Of a stretch of DNA of 64,000 nucleotides, positions 29,150-37,963 are shown piece after piece; within the stretch, counting starts at the first letter, position 1; each line of letters opens with the position of its first letter. A program made the translations under genes and the position numbers. The notes under the pieces were generated by a model, which was given only the letters and a program-made list of their open reading frames with translations, made no database searches and had not been told where the DNA came from. The stretch is taken from contig NZ_CP011975.1 in assembly GCF_001047675.1 (NCBI RefSeq), positions 1,838,073-1,902,072 on the forward strand. The letters run 5' to 3'. This stretch comes from Yersinia aleksiciae (GTDB lineage: Bacteria; Pseudomonadota; Gammaproteobacteria; Enterobacterales; Enterobacteriaceae).

Positions 29150-29488
29150 TTATTGCGCTGGCGTTTCGCCAATATGTGCCGTTGGCTGATTGGCGGCTTC
29201 AGCTTGGCGAACCCGTTCACGTGGCGAGCTGGCCATTTTATCTTCACCGTCTGAACGTAAATAATCATACGGCAGCAACAGAGTATCCATTACCGCAGAG
29301 AAGGGCAGATCTACCGCGAGCAAGGGCCGCAGTGCCCAGCCAGTGTTGTCATCTTTGAGCATCGCCACGTTGGCTTCTGTGCCGGAGTAGTAACCCTGAC
29401 TGCTACTGGTATGCGTCATAATGCTAGAGCAGCCGCTGGATAACAGCAGCGAACAGCCAGTAACAAAAGGGATAACGGTGTTTCTCAT
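29150..29488 (-). CDS. yidQ: YidQ family lipoprotein (DUF1375)
   Basis: A 112-residue small lipoprotein. A short signal peptide ends in a lipobox-like SSGC, with Cys near residue 20. The conserved block DLPFSAVMDTLLLPYDYLRSDG is shared with E. coli YidQ. Function is unknown. The start at 29488 gives the family length; an upstream ATG series would add eight residues, and neither start has a strong ribosome site. Gene order yidR-yidQ-ibpA matches E. coli. Confidence 0.85.
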   Translation of the reverse strand: MRNTVIPFVTGCSLLLSSGCSSIMTHTSSSQGYYSGTEANVAMLKDDNTGWALRPLLAVDLPFSAVMDTLLLPYDYLRSDGEDKMASSPRERVRQAEAANQPTAHIGETPAQ

Positions 29489-29706
29489 TGTTTTTTCAGC
29501 TCTCATCATCATGCCAGGCGATCACACTACATAGTGTCAGGTTTTGTCGTGAACTTTTACACTCTCTTACAGACAGTTCCTATGGTCAAAGATTCAATCC
29601 TATGACGTGATTTCACTTAAGTGTAAGTTATAGCAGCTGATTTATCGAATATGAGTCGAGTAAAAGCCCTATTGAGATTTTTTTTAGAAAAATTTTTTAT
29701 TTTGCT

Positions 29707-29733
29707 CTTGAAAAGAGGCAGACCGATACCATC
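29707..29733 (+). promoter_or_regulatory. Sigma-32 heat-shock promoter of ibpA
   Basis: CTTGAAA at 29707-29713 is a perfect sigma-32 -35 element. After about 13 bases comes a CCAT-type -10 element (ATACCATCT, about 29727-29735). Transcription would begin near 29740, giving a leader of about 110 bases that contains the thermosensor. Confidence 0.75.
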
Positions 29734-29825
29734 TTATTATCAGGTCAGAGAGAATACGCCGACAGGGTATTCTGACTATAGGCTTGTCCATAATGGAGGG
29801 CCTTATTTAAAATAGGATAACACCC

Positions 29826-29848
29826 TTGCTAATCTATTTAGGAGGCAG
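29826..29848 (+). ncRNA. ROSE-type RNA thermometer of ibpA
   Basis: The conserved ROSE pentamer UUGCU (29826-29830) can pair with the ribosome site AGGAG (29840-29844), including the characteristic G-G opposition. At low temperature this hides the Shine-Dalgarno sequence; heat opens it. The same type of element controls ibpA in E. coli and Salmonella. The leader further upstream may form additional stems. Confidence 0.75.
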
Positions 29849-29853
29849 TTTTT

Positions 29854-30267
29854 ATGCGTAATTCCGAGCTTGCTCCACTGTATCGTTCAGCTATCGGTTT
29901 TGATCGGTTGTTTAATCTATTAGAGTCAGGGCAGAATCAAAGTAATGGGGGTTACCCTCCTTATAACGTCGAGTTGGTTGATGACAACAACTACCGCATT
30001 GCGATTGCGGTGGCAGGCTTTGCGGAGCAGGAGTTAGAGATCACCACTCAAGATAACATATTGATTGTTCGTGGTTCTCATGCCGGTGAGCCTGCGCAGC
30101 GCACCTATCTATATCAAGGTATCGCTGAGCGCAACTTTGAGCGTAAATTCCAGTTGGCTGAGCATGTTAAAATTAAAGGTGCCAACTTGGTTAACGGTTT
30201 GCTGTATATCGACCTCGAACGTGTTGTACCTGAAAATTTAAAACCACGTCGTATTGAAATTAAATAA
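29854..30267 (+). CDS. ibpA: Small heat-shock protein IbpA
   Basis: IbpA is an alpha-crystallin-type holdase that co-aggregates with unfolded proteins and, with IbpB, prepares them for ClpB/DnaK rescue. The 137-residue product matches E. coli IbpA in length. The N-terminus ([20 protein letters not shown]) and the alpha-crystallin domain (about residues 37-125, [18 protein letters not shown]) are clear. A C-terminal IEI motif in RRIEIK is the oligomerisation tag. The site AGGAGG lies eight bases upstream inside the thermometer. Confidence 0.96.
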   Translation: MRNSELAPLYRSAIGFDRLFNLLESGQNQSNGGYPPYNVELVDDNNYRIAIAVAGFAEQELEITTQDNILIVRGSHAGEPAQRTYLYQGIAERNFERKFQLAEHVKIKGANLVNGLLYIDLERVVPENLKPRRIEIK

Positions 30268-30337
30268 TGAACCTTTATATCTAGAGTAAGTGATTTTATT
30301 TAATACAGCGTTCAGCCTGCCGTAATCGGGGGCTAAC

Positions 30338-30416
30338 CGGTCACGGAGTGATAGACTTAAATAATATAACGCCACTCTCTTGCGTTAGGGCTATTTATAT
30401 CACTAATTCGTGACCG
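30338..30416. repeat. 79-base imperfect palindrome between ibpA and ibpB
   Basis: Outer arms CGGTCACG and CGTGACCG are followed inward by AGTGATA / TATCACT, TAAATA / TATTTA and AACGC / GCGTT, with small bulges. The whole forms one long hairpin in RNA or a cruciform in DNA. It resembles a miniature inverted-repeat element. It lengthens the ibpA-ibpB spacer to 237 bases and could lower or delay ibpB expression. Confidence 0.65.
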
Positions 30417-30480
30417 CTTTAATACCCAATAGATTTCAAACTGCTAACACACCTGTGGTTTGAAAGATAATGGGAATATC

Positions 30481-30497
30481 TCGCTTCAAAGAAGGAG
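30481..30497 (+). ncRNA. Short ROSE-like thermometer of ibpB
   Basis: UCGCU (30481-30485) matches the ROSE consensus UYGCU. It continues as CUUC, loop AAA, GAAGG, so the ribosome site AAGGAG (30492-30497) is paired in a compact hairpin directly before ibpB. E. coli ibpB is also reported to have its own thermometer. Confidence 0.6.
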
Positions 30498-30504
30498 TAT
30501 ATCT

Positions 30505-30969
30505 ATGCGTAATTATGATTTGTCACCCTTACTTCGTCAGTGGATTGGTTTTGATAAGCTGGCTAGCTCAATGCAAGGCAGTCAGGATGCCCAAGGCTTC
30601 CCGCCATACAACATTGAAAAAACTGACGATAACCACTATCGCATCTCACTGGCATTGGCCGGTTTTAAACAGAGCGAACTGGATATCGAAGTTGAAGGCC
30701 CACGCCTGACCGTACGCGGTAAGCCAGCAGCGGCTGAAAAACAGGTTGAATATCTGCATCAGGGCTTGGTGCGTAAAGAGTTCTCCCTGACCTTCACGCT
30801 GGCTGAGCATCTGAATGTTGATAATGCACAGTTTGAAAATGGTCTACTGCACATAGATCTGTTGCGTCAGGTGCCTGAAGCGCTGCAACCACAGCGTATT
30901 ACTATCGGCAGTGCGGCTCCTCAAGAGCAGCAAGTATTAGATAGTCCGGTCACGACTGACCAGCAGTAA
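30505..30969 (+). CDS. ibpB: Small heat-shock protein IbpB
   Basis: The partner holdase of IbpA. I chose the ATG at 30505, which has GAAGGAG eight bases upstream and gives the family start [19 protein letters not shown]. The 154-residue product has the alpha-crystallin domain ([18 protein letters not shown]) and a C-terminal ITI motif (QRITIGS). It then has a Gln-, Ser- and Pro-rich tail about 12 residues longer than in E. coli (142 residues). It probably shares the ibpA heat-shock transcript but is separated from it by a long palindrome. Confidence 0.94.
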   Translation: MRNYDLSPLLRQWIGFDKLASSMQGSQDAQGFPPYNIEKTDDNHYRISLALAGFKQSELDIEVEGPRLTVRGKPAAAEKQVEYLHQGLVRKEFSLTFTLAEHLNVDNAQFENGLLHIDLLRQVPEALQPQRITIGSAAPQEQQVLDSPVTTDQQ

Positions 30970-31064
30970 TAATGATGACCGGCACCTCCACATGAGGTGT
31001 CGGTAGCGATTACCCTCTCCTTATGTTGTCCTTTTAGCGTTAAGCTTTTTGCTGTTTAGTTTTT

Positions 31065-31098
31065 CACCGGAGAGATTCCCCGCTCTCCGGTGCATTTT
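31065..31098 (+). terminator. Terminator of the ibpAB operon
   Basis: CACCGGAGAG / CTCTCCGGTG form a perfect 10-bp stem with an 8-base loop, followed by CATTTTG. A second hairpin (CCGGCACCTC / GAGGTGTCGG, 30979-31003) lies just after the ibpB stop. Confidence 0.65.
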
Positions 31099-31228
31099 GT
31101 GGTGCATCCCACATTCAACCGCCCTCCCTTCTGACAGAATCCTTACTAATTGTAAGAATTTAAGGCCATGTGTTTCGTCACCATCCACTTGGCCGACCAG
31201 TTTTTAAACTTAGGCAAGGAAGTGATTT

Positions 31229-32890
31229 ATGAGTGCTATCGCCCTTACCGTCAGTATGTTGGCGCTGGTCGCCGTATTGGGGTTATGGATCGGTAATTGG
31301 AAGATCTATGGTGTTGGGTTAGGTATCGGCGGGGTGTTATTTGGCGGCATTATTGTGGGCCATTTTGCACAAACATATGAAGTTGTTCTTAACGGAGACA
31401 TGCTGCATTTCATTCAGGAATTTGGCCTGATTCTGTTTGTTTACACGATTGGTATTCAAGTCGGGCCGGGGTTCTTCTCTTCACTGCGCGTCTCAGGACT
31501 GCGACTTAACTGTTTTGCCATTCTGATGGTGCTGGTCGGCGGCTTGGTGACGGCGATTATCCATAAGCTGTTTGCGGTGCCACTGCCCATCATTTTGGGT
31601 ATTTTTTCGGGAGCGGTGACCAACACGCCAGCACTCGGGGCAGCACAACAAATTCTCACTGATTTAGGGTCGCCACCACAATTGGTCAGCCAAATGGGGA
31701 TGGGTTATGCCATGGCCTATCCATTCGGCATTTGCGGCATTTTGCTGGTGATGTGGCTGATCCGCCTATTCTTTAAAATCAACGTCGACCGCGAAGCAAA
31801 AGATTTTGACAGCAATAACGGGCAGAACCGTGAATTGCTGCAAACTATGAATGTCGCGGTACGTAACCCCAATTTGAATGGTTTGTCAGTGCAAGAGGTG
31901 CCGTTACTCAACAGTGATGAGGTGGTTTGCTCTCGGCTGAAACGCGGTGACCTGCTGATGGTGCCGCTGCCTGCCACGGTGATTGAGCTAGGAGATTATC
32001 TGCATTTGGTCGGGCAGCGCGAAGCCTTGGAGAAAGTGCGGCTGGTGGTGGGTGAAGAGGTCGATGTCACCCTGTCCACTGCGGGGACGGTATTGCAAAC
32101 CGCTCGTGTGGTGGTGACCAATGAGGCGGTATTAGGTAAAAAAATCCGCGATCTTAATCTGAAACAGAAGTATGACGTGGCGATCACCCGCCTGAATCGT
32201 GCGGGTATTGAGTTGGTCGCCAGTAACAGTGCCAGCCTGCAATTTGGTGACATCCTGAATCTGGTGGGCCGTCCGGAAGCTATCGAGGCGGTGTCCGCTG
32301 TAGTGGGGAACGCGCAGCAGAAGTTGCAACAAGTGCAGATGTTGCCGGTCTTTATCGGCGTCGGGCTGGGTGTATTGCTGGGGTCTATCCCACTGTTTAT
32401 ACCGGGGTTCCCTGCGGCATTACGTTTGGGGCTGGCCGGTGGTCCGCTGGTGGTGGCGCTGATTCTCGGGCGTATCGGCAGTATCGGCAAGCTGTATTGG
32501 TTTATGCCGCCGAGTGCCAATCTGGCGCTGCGTGAACTGGGGATTGTACTGTTCTTGTCGGTGGTTGGGCTGAAGTCTGGCGGTGATTTTATCAATACAC
32601 TGGTCAATGGTGATGGGCTGGCGTGGATTGGTTATGGCGCGATGATTACCGGTATACCATTGCTGACCGTGGGGATTCTGGCGCGCATGTTAGCCAAGAT
32701 GAACTACCTGACCCTGTGCGGCATGTTAGCCGGTTCCATGACGGATCCACCGGCGCTAGCGTTTGCCAATGGCCTGCATCCGACCAGCGGTGCGGCCGCG
32801 CTCTCTTATGCCACGGTTTATCCACTGGCGATGTTTTTACGTATTATGTCGCCGCAGATTTTGGCCGTGTTGTTTTGGACAACAATGTGA
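31229..32890 (+). CDS. yidE: YidE, aspartate-alanine exchanger family transporter
   Basis: A 553-residue inner-membrane protein of the AAE (aspartate:alanine exchanger) family. Two hydrophobic halves (about residues 1-180 and 370-553, roughly ten helices) flank a cytoplasmic region with two RCK_C/TrkA-C domains (about residues 190-275 and 285-360), which usually bind ligands that gate transport. The repeated family motif appears as [14 protein letters not shown] in the second half and [12 protein letters not shown] in the first. The substrate of YidE is not known. AAGGAAG precedes the start. Confidence 0.92.
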   Translation: MSAIALTVSMLALVAVLGLWIGNWKIYGVGLGIGGVLFGGIIVGHFAQTYEVVLNGDMLHFIQEFGLILFVYTIGIQVGPGFFSSLRVSGLRLNCFAILMVLVGGLVTAIIHKLFAVPLPIILGIFSGAVTNTPALGAAQQILTDLGSPPQLVSQMGMGYAMAYPFGICGILLVMWLIRLFFKINVDREAKDFDSNNGQNRELLQTMNVAVRNPNLNGLSVQEVPLLNSDEVVCSRLKRGDLLMVPLPATVIELGDYLHLVGQREALEKVRLVVGEEVDVTLSTAGTVLQTARVVVTNEAVLGKKIRDLNLKQKYDVAITRLNRAGIELVASNSASLQFGDILNLVGRPEAIEAVSAVVGNAQQKLQQVQMLPVFIGVGLGVLLGSIPLFIPGFPAALRLGLAGGPLVVALILGRIGSIGKLYWFMPPSANLALRELGIVLFLSVVGLKSGGDFINTLVNGDGLAWIGYGAMITGIPLLTVGILARMLAKMNYLTLCGMLAGSMTDPPALAFANGLHPTSGAAALSYATVYPLAMFLRIMSPQILAVLFWTTM

Positions 32891-32985
32891 TGTCGCCCGA
32901 GACAGGTGATTATCAACCTCATTTATAGCTCGGTGACGCGATCGGCCTGTTCTCTCCGCCACTGACACTTTATCAATAACCTCAA

Positions 32986-33012
32986 GGGCAGCTGAATAAG
33001 CTGCCCTTTTTT
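32986..33012 (+). terminator. Rho-independent terminator of yidE
   Basis: A perfect 8-bp stem, GGGCAGCT / AGCTGCCC, with a 5-base loop is followed by six T residues. It lies 95 bases after yidE and just before the convergent avtA end, so it may also help to end avtA. Confidence 0.9.
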
Positions 33013-33024
33013 GCATTTTGTCGC

Positions 33025-34278
33025 TTACTTCGCTTCCTGAAACGCCAGCTCAATCTCTTCAGCCAGTATCGCCACGCCCTTTTCAATCTCTTCTGGTGCA
33101 GGGACGTAGTTCATCCGCATACATTGATGGGTATGCGGCCAGTCATATCCCAAGCCGGGGAAGAAGTAGTGGCCCGGTACCATCAGTACGCCGCGTTTTT
33201 TCAGGCGCTGATAGAGCAGTTCGGTGCTGATCGGCAGATCTTTAAACCAGAGCCAGAGAAAGATGGCCCCTTCGGGTTTGTGGATCAGGCAGCGTTCAGG
33301 CGGCAGGTATTTGCGCAAGATAGCGATGGTCTGCTGTACCCGCTCAAAATAGAATGGCCGAATCACCTCGTTGGATAAACGCAATAAATCACCACGCTCA
33401 ATCATTTCGGCGGCAATTGCTGGCCCCATGCTACCCGGCGACAAACTGATGATGCCATTCATATTGGTAACGGCCGAGATCACTTTCTCATCGGCAATGA
33501 CAATGCCACAGCGTGAACCCGGTAGGCCCAGCTTCGACAGGCTCATGCACAGGATGATATTCGGGTTCCACAACGGAGTGGCGTCGGTAAAAATGATGCC
33601 GGGGAAAGGTACGCCGTAGGCGTTATCAATCAATAGCGGTATATCACGCTGCTGAGCGATAGCATCAAGGCGAATTAACTCTTCATCCGTAATCACATTA
33701 CCGGTGGGATTGGTGGGGCGCGAGACGCAGATCAGACCAATATCATCGGTAATATTGAGGTGATCAAAATCAACGTGATATTTGAATTGGCCTTCTGGCA
33801 GCAGCTCAATATTGGGTTTAGCGGAGACAAATAAGTCCTCGTCCAGACCGGCATCGGCATAACCGAGATACTCAGGGGCCAGCGGGAACAAAACCCGACG
33901 ACGGCTACCATCAGCATAGCGGCCTGCGAATAAATTAAATAAGTAGAAAAATGCGCTCTGACTGCCATTTGTCAGTGCAATATTCTGTGGCTCAATTTGC
34001 CAGCCCAGCTCGTCGCGCAGCATTTTCGCCAAGGCGGTTAACAGCAAATCTTTGCCTTGTGGCCCGTCGTAATTGCACAGTGCCTCGGTCAATTGCCCGC
34101 GCTCCAGCATCTCCTGACACAGTTGCTGGAAGTAAGCATCCATCTCTGGAATATGTGCCGGATTACCCCCGCCGAGCATGATAGAACCTGGGGTTCTAAG
34201 GCCGTCGTTGAGGTCGTCCATCAATCTGGTAATCCCCGCGTAGCGGGTGAATTTGTCGCCGAAAAGTGAGAACTTCAT
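33025..34278 (-). CDS. avtA: Valine--pyruvate aminotransferase
   Basis: AvtA (transaminase C) exchanges amino groups between valine, alanine and alpha-aminobutyrate. The 417-residue product is a class I/II PLP aminotransferase. The PLP-lysine segment SLSKLGLPGSRCG lies near residue 246, and the N-terminus MKFSLFGDKFTRYAGITRLMDDLNDG is the AvtA signature. Length agrees with the E. coli enzyme. It lies next to malS on the same strand, as avtA does in E. coli. Confidence 0.95.
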   Translation of the reverse strand: MKFSLFGDKFTRYAGITRLMDDLNDGLRTPGSIMLGGGNPAHIPEMDAYFQQLCQEMLERGQLTEALCNYDGPQGKDLLLTALAKMLRDELGWQIEPQNIALTNGSQSAFFYLFNLFAGRYADGSRRRVLFPLAPEYLGYADAGLDEDLFVSAKPNIELLPEGQFKYHVDFDHLNITDDIGLICVSRPTNPTGNVITDEELIRLDAIAQQRDIPLLIDNAYGVPFPGIIFTDATPLWNPNIILCMSLSKLGLPGSRCGIVIADEKVISAVTNMNGIISLSPGSMGPAIAAEMIERGDLLRLSNEVIRPFYFERVQQTIAILRKYLPPERCLIHKPEGAIFLWLWFKDLPISTELLYQRLKKRGVLMVPGHYFFPGLGYDWPHTHQCMRMNYVPAPEEIEKGVAILAEEIELAFQEAK

Positions 34279-34412
34279 AAATGAAAATTTATTGTTATCC
34301 GTAAGTGAACAAGTACCATACTCGCAGATAAAAGCGGGTGCAATGCGAAAGGATTTCTTCCTGCCGAGCGAAAATATCGACAGGAAGGGTTATTGCGGGA
34401 TAATACCCTGAT

Positions 34413-36479
34413 CTACTCTTTTTTGTCACCCACCCAAACCACCAGCACTTTATCGCCCTGATGTTGACGGCTAAAGGCATAATAATCAGCGGTTTGTTGC
34501 GATTTTTGCTCGCCCGCGCCAACGGCTGGATGGCGGGCGCGGAACTGGCTGACTTTCTGCCAGTGCGCCAACAGCGCACCTTTCTCACCAGATAATTCAT
34601 TCCAGTTCATATCGGACCGAGTACCCTGGAGTGGGTCAGAACCGGTGGGGCCGAACTCGCGCCCACTCTCATCGCCGTAGAAGATTTGCACCGCCCCTGG
34701 TGCCAGCAGCAGTAGATCACCCGCTCGCTGCTGTTTTACCAATGATTGCTGCGCGTCATCTTTAAAAAATAGCCGAGTATCGTGCGAGGAGATGTAGCTC
34801 AACACATTGAATCCTTGCAGTTTATCTGCCATCTGTTGATAAGTGCCATCAATGGATGAGAAGCAGGTGAGCGCCTGTTTTGCCTGATCCTGAAAATCAA
34901 AGTTAATCATGGCGTCGAAGCCATTTTGGTAATAATCGCTCTTCATCACCCCATGACCCCATGCCTCGCCGGTCATCCAAAACGGTAAATCATCCAGCGC
35001 TTGATCGGGGTGAGCAGCTTTCCATGCGGCCAGCGCAGCGGTAGTTTGTTGCTTAAGTTGCTGCCAGGCAGGCTTCTCCACATGCTTGGCGGTATCAACC
35101 CGAAAACCGTCAATGCCGTAATCGCGAACCCATTGGCTCAACCAATGCGTCATGTAATCACGCGGGGTTGCGCCTGGAATTTCCCGTGCGGCGGTGTCCG
35201 GTTTGTTACGGTAAAACACCGGTAAGCCACTAGCTTGGGTGGATTCAGTTTTGATGTCCGGGAGGAAAGCCAGCGACATGGTGAGATCGTCATAGCCGGG
35301 GGAGTCGTAATCACCAATATCCGTGCGAATCCATTTCTTACCCCACCAGTTATCCCACGCGGCTTTATCACCGAAATTGATGTAATCATTGAAGCTATGC
35401 CAAGTTTGACCGCTACCGGGCGTCCAATCTGTCCAATTTTTACCTAAGGTTTTCTCCAGCTTATCGCCTTGCAGATAGAGCGCGCCGAATTGGTCACTCT
35501 GCATATCTGCCAGCGTGGCATAACCCACGTGATTCATCACCACATCAAATAGAATACGAATACCGCGTTTATGCGCCTGTTCAACCAGAGTATGCAGCTC
35601 CTGTTCGGTGCCCATATTGGCATCCAGCCGCGACCAATCTAGCCCGTAATAGCCGTGATAGGCATAATGCGGAAAGTCACCTTTGGTGCCGCCACCGACC
35701 CAGCCGTGAATTTGTTCCAGTGGCGAGCTTATCCACAGTGCATTGACACCAAGTTGTTGCAGGTAATCCAGTTTTTCGGTTAATCCCGCCAGATCGCCAC
35801 CGTGGAAAGTGCCGATCTCCTGCATGCCGTCACCGTGGCGGCCATAGCTGTGGTCATTGGCCGGATTGCCATTTTCGAAGCGGTCAGTCAGGGCGAAATA
35901 GACAGTGGCATTTTGCCAACTGAACGGCGCGGCCTGTTGGGTTTGTGCCGACTCCAGCAGCAGTAAGCCGCCACTCTCGGGCGCGGGTTGCAAGGTGATT
36001 TTACCGAGAGAGACTTTTGCCGTTTGGCCGGAGTAGAAATCCCGCACCATTTCGCCTTCAGCAAAGGTTTTGCTCACATCAATGGTCACTGGCTGTCCAT
36101 CCCAACGCTGGCAACTGTGAACCACGACTTTGGCAGTTTCTACCACCGGTTCTTGGAGACTGAGGGTCAGGGTTGGGGTGCCGCTACGGGTATCAATACG
36201 CGCCTGATACTGACCATCGCGGAACAGCCGCCACGAGATATCGGCCTGATTCTGGCAGGGTTGCAGCGAAAAAGTCTGATTCAACTTCACCGCGCTGGTG
36301 GGTTGCCAGCACTGCTTATCCTGATAAAACTTGAGCGGATATTCACCTTTGGTCAATGCGCTGCTGCTGAGAAAGACCCCGCTATCCTGCTCAGTAAAGG
36401 TGGGGAAATGGGGGAGTGACCAATTCGCCATCGCCGCCGGAGATATGAGCAATAGCAAAGGGACAGTGAGATGTTTCAT
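34413..36479 (-). CDS. malS: Periplasmic alpha-amylase MalS
   Basis: MalS is a periplasmic GH13 alpha-amylase that cuts long maltodextrins, releasing maltohexaose for uptake. The 688-residue product has a signal peptide (about residues 1-18, cut at AMA/NW). An N-terminal accessory beta-region precedes the catalytic barrel. Catalytic residues are visible in GFRVDTAKHVE (nucleophile Asp), MTGEAWGH (acid Glu) and ISSHDTRLF (transition-state Asp). The length fits E. coli MalS (676). MalT-like boxes lie upstream, in keeping with maltose control. Confidence 0.95.
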   Translation of the reverse strand: MKHLTVPLLLLISPAAMANWSLPHFPTFTEQDSGVFLSSSALTKGEYPLKFYQDKQCWQPTSAVKLNQTFSLQPCQNQADISWRLFRDGQYQARIDTRSGTPTLTLSLQEPVVETAKVVVHSCQRWDGQPVTIDVSKTFAEGEMVRDFYSGQTAKVSLGKITLQPAPESGGLLLLESAQTQQAAPFSWQNATVYFALTDRFENGNPANDHSYGRHGDGMQEIGTFHGGDLAGLTEKLDYLQQLGVNALWISSPLEQIHGWVGGGTKGDFPHYAYHGYYGLDWSRLDANMGTEQELHTLVEQAHKRGIRILFDVVMNHVGYATLADMQSDQFGALYLQGDKLEKTLGKNWTDWTPGSGQTWHSFNDYINFGDKAAWDNWWGKKWIRTDIGDYDSPGYDDLTMSLAFLPDIKTESTQASGLPVFYRNKPDTAAREIPGATPRDYMTHWLSQWVRDYGIDGFRVDTAKHVEKPAWQQLKQQTTAALAAWKAAHPDQALDDLPFWMTGEAWGHGVMKSDYYQNGFDAMINFDFQDQAKQALTCFSSIDGTYQQMADKLQGFNVLSYISSHDTRLFFKDDAQQSLVKQQRAGDLLLLAPGAVQIFYGDESGREFGPTGSDPLQGTRSDMNWNELSGEKGALLAHWQKVSQFRARHPAVGAGEQKSQQTADYYAFSRQHQGDKVLVVWVGDKKE

Positions 36480-36872
36480 GGCACATCTTCCTTAAATCTG
36501 AATAAAGTTTGATACGTATCAGTGTGCCGTTTGGTGAAGAAATAACCTCATCCCTGCACAGTTTTTGTCGGGATGAGAGCGGTGGAGGAGGAGAATCTGA
36601 CCGGACAGGCAATCCAAGATTTTCTGGATCGTGAGGCATGGCAAATTGCAGAAATAAAACAAGCAATTATCGAAGCGAGCAGCAAGATTTCATTCTCGAA
36701 AATGAGATGAATTCACTTTTTAAAAGAATGGGAGGGGTCGTTCAGGGGAAGGATAAATAATGAAATACAAATACTACGTGTCTTTTATACGCATCGAGAG
36801 CCACCGAAAGATAAATGGTAGCTATTCATCTGTGAAATGCTACTGAGCTGCAAGCAGGCCAGTAGCGTCAGT
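36480..36872. other. Intergenic region between malS and ghrB
   Basis: This 393-base gap holds MalT-like boxes near malS (36546-36578) and a hairpin, GCTACTG / CAGTAGC (36839-36866), that may end the minus-strand ghrB transcript. The middle part shows nothing recognisable. Confidence 0.5.
36546..36578. promoter_or_regulatory. Inverted pair of MalT-like boxes upstream of malS
   Basis: The minus strand reads AGGGATGAGG at 36546-36555, close to the MalT box (GGGGATGAGG). An inverted copy, GGGATGAGA, lies at 36570-36578 on the plus strand. Together they form a CTCATCCC / GGGATGAG repeat about 70-100 bases before malS. MalS is MalT-controlled in E. coli. Confidence 0.6.
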
Positions 36873-37853
36873 TTACGATTTCTGCAAAACTTGTGGGTTG
36901 ACGCAGTTTTCTGTGACGCTGCCGGTCAGTGCGGCAATCAGGTTATCCACGGCGCAGGCGGCCATGTTGTAGCGGGTTTCATGGGTGGCGGAACCAATGT
37001 GCGGCACAGCAACCACATTGCGTAACTTGAGGAGCGGCGAGTCCACGGACAGCGGCTCTTGCTCAAAAACATCCAACCCAGCGGCATGGATAGTGCCATC
37101 TTGCAGGGCGGCAATCAGCGCCTGCTCATCCACCACCGGCCCACGGCCTGCATTAATCAGGATGGCGCTGGACTTCATTTTTGCCAATTGATCGCGGCCA
37201 ATCATATGGTAAGTCTGCTCGGTCATCGGCAGGGTAATACAGAGGAAATCCACCTCCGCCAGCAAGGTATCTAAATCGCAACGGCGTGCGCCAAAGCGTG
37301 TTTCAGCCTCCTCGTGGGGGCGGCGGCTGGTGTACAGCACCGGCATGCTAAAACCAAAATGCGCCCGCTGAGCCAGCGCCATGCCAATGCGGCCCATGCC
37401 AAGAATGCCGATGGTTTTATGATGAACATCCACGCCATACCACTCATCATCAATGCTCTCTTGCCACTCGCCGGCTTTGACTCGCTCAGCCAATTCCACC
37501 ACTCTTCGTGCCGAAGAGAGCACCAGCGCCATCATGGTATCGGCCACGGTTTCTGTTAGGACGGTTGGCGTGTGCATCAGTGCCACACCACGCTGGTTTA
37601 GCGCATCCACATCAAAATTATCATAGCCGACAGAAATGGTTGAAGCCGCACGCAACTGTGGCGCTAGCTGCAAAAAAGCCTGATCAATCTTGCCGCCGGA
37701 ACCGATCAATCCCTCCGCCTGTTGCAGCGCCGATAATAATTCGGGCTGATTCTCTGGCGTTAAACCATCAAAACTATTTACGGTAAAATGTTGCGCTAAT
37801 CGTTGATGCAGGTCGGTAGGAATACTTTTGTACAGCACAATGGAAGGCTTCAT
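36873..37853 (-). CDS. ghrB: Glyoxylate/hydroxypyruvate reductase B
   Basis: GhrB reduces glyoxylate, hydroxypyruvate and 2-keto-gluconate using NADPH. The 326-residue product is a D-2-hydroxyacid dehydrogenase. The Rossmann motif GILGMGRIG lies near residue 149. The catalytic Arg is in [11 protein letters not shown], and the catalytic His in [12 protein letters not shown] chose the ATG at 37853, which has TTGGAG eight bases upstream and gives the E. coli-like start [12 protein letters not shown]; an earlier in-frame start adds four residues. Confidence 0.94.
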   Translation of the reverse strand: MKPSIVLYKSIPTDLHQRLAQHFTVNSFDGLTPENQPELLSALQQAEGLIGSGGKIDQAFLQLAPQLRAASTISVGYDNFDVDALNQRGVALMHTPTVLTETVADTMMALVLSSARRVVELAERVKAGEWQESIDDEWYGVDVHHKTIGILGMGRIGMALAQRAHFGFSMPVLYTSRRPHEEAETRFGARRCDLDTLLAEVDFLCITLPMTEQTYHMIGRDQLAKMKSSAILINAGRGPVVDEQALIAALQDGTIHAAGLDVFEQEPLSVDSPLLKLRNVVAVPHIGSATHETRYNMAACAVDNLIAALTGSVTENCVNPQVLQKS

Positions 37854-37963
37854 CGCAAACTCCAATTAATTTGGGCAAGTGAGATCTGAAGCCAGCATAA
37901 CAGCGAACACGATAGCGAGATCAAGCACTAATCGCGCTCATAATGTTACGACTAATTAAAAAA

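Larger units (their letters stand above)
29489..29853. other. Regulatory region between yidQ and ibpA
   Basis: This 365-base divergent gap holds the yidQ promoter region, a heat-shock promoter (29707-29733) and the ibpA leader with a ROSE-type thermometer. Apart from those sites I see no gene in it. Confidence 0.7.
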
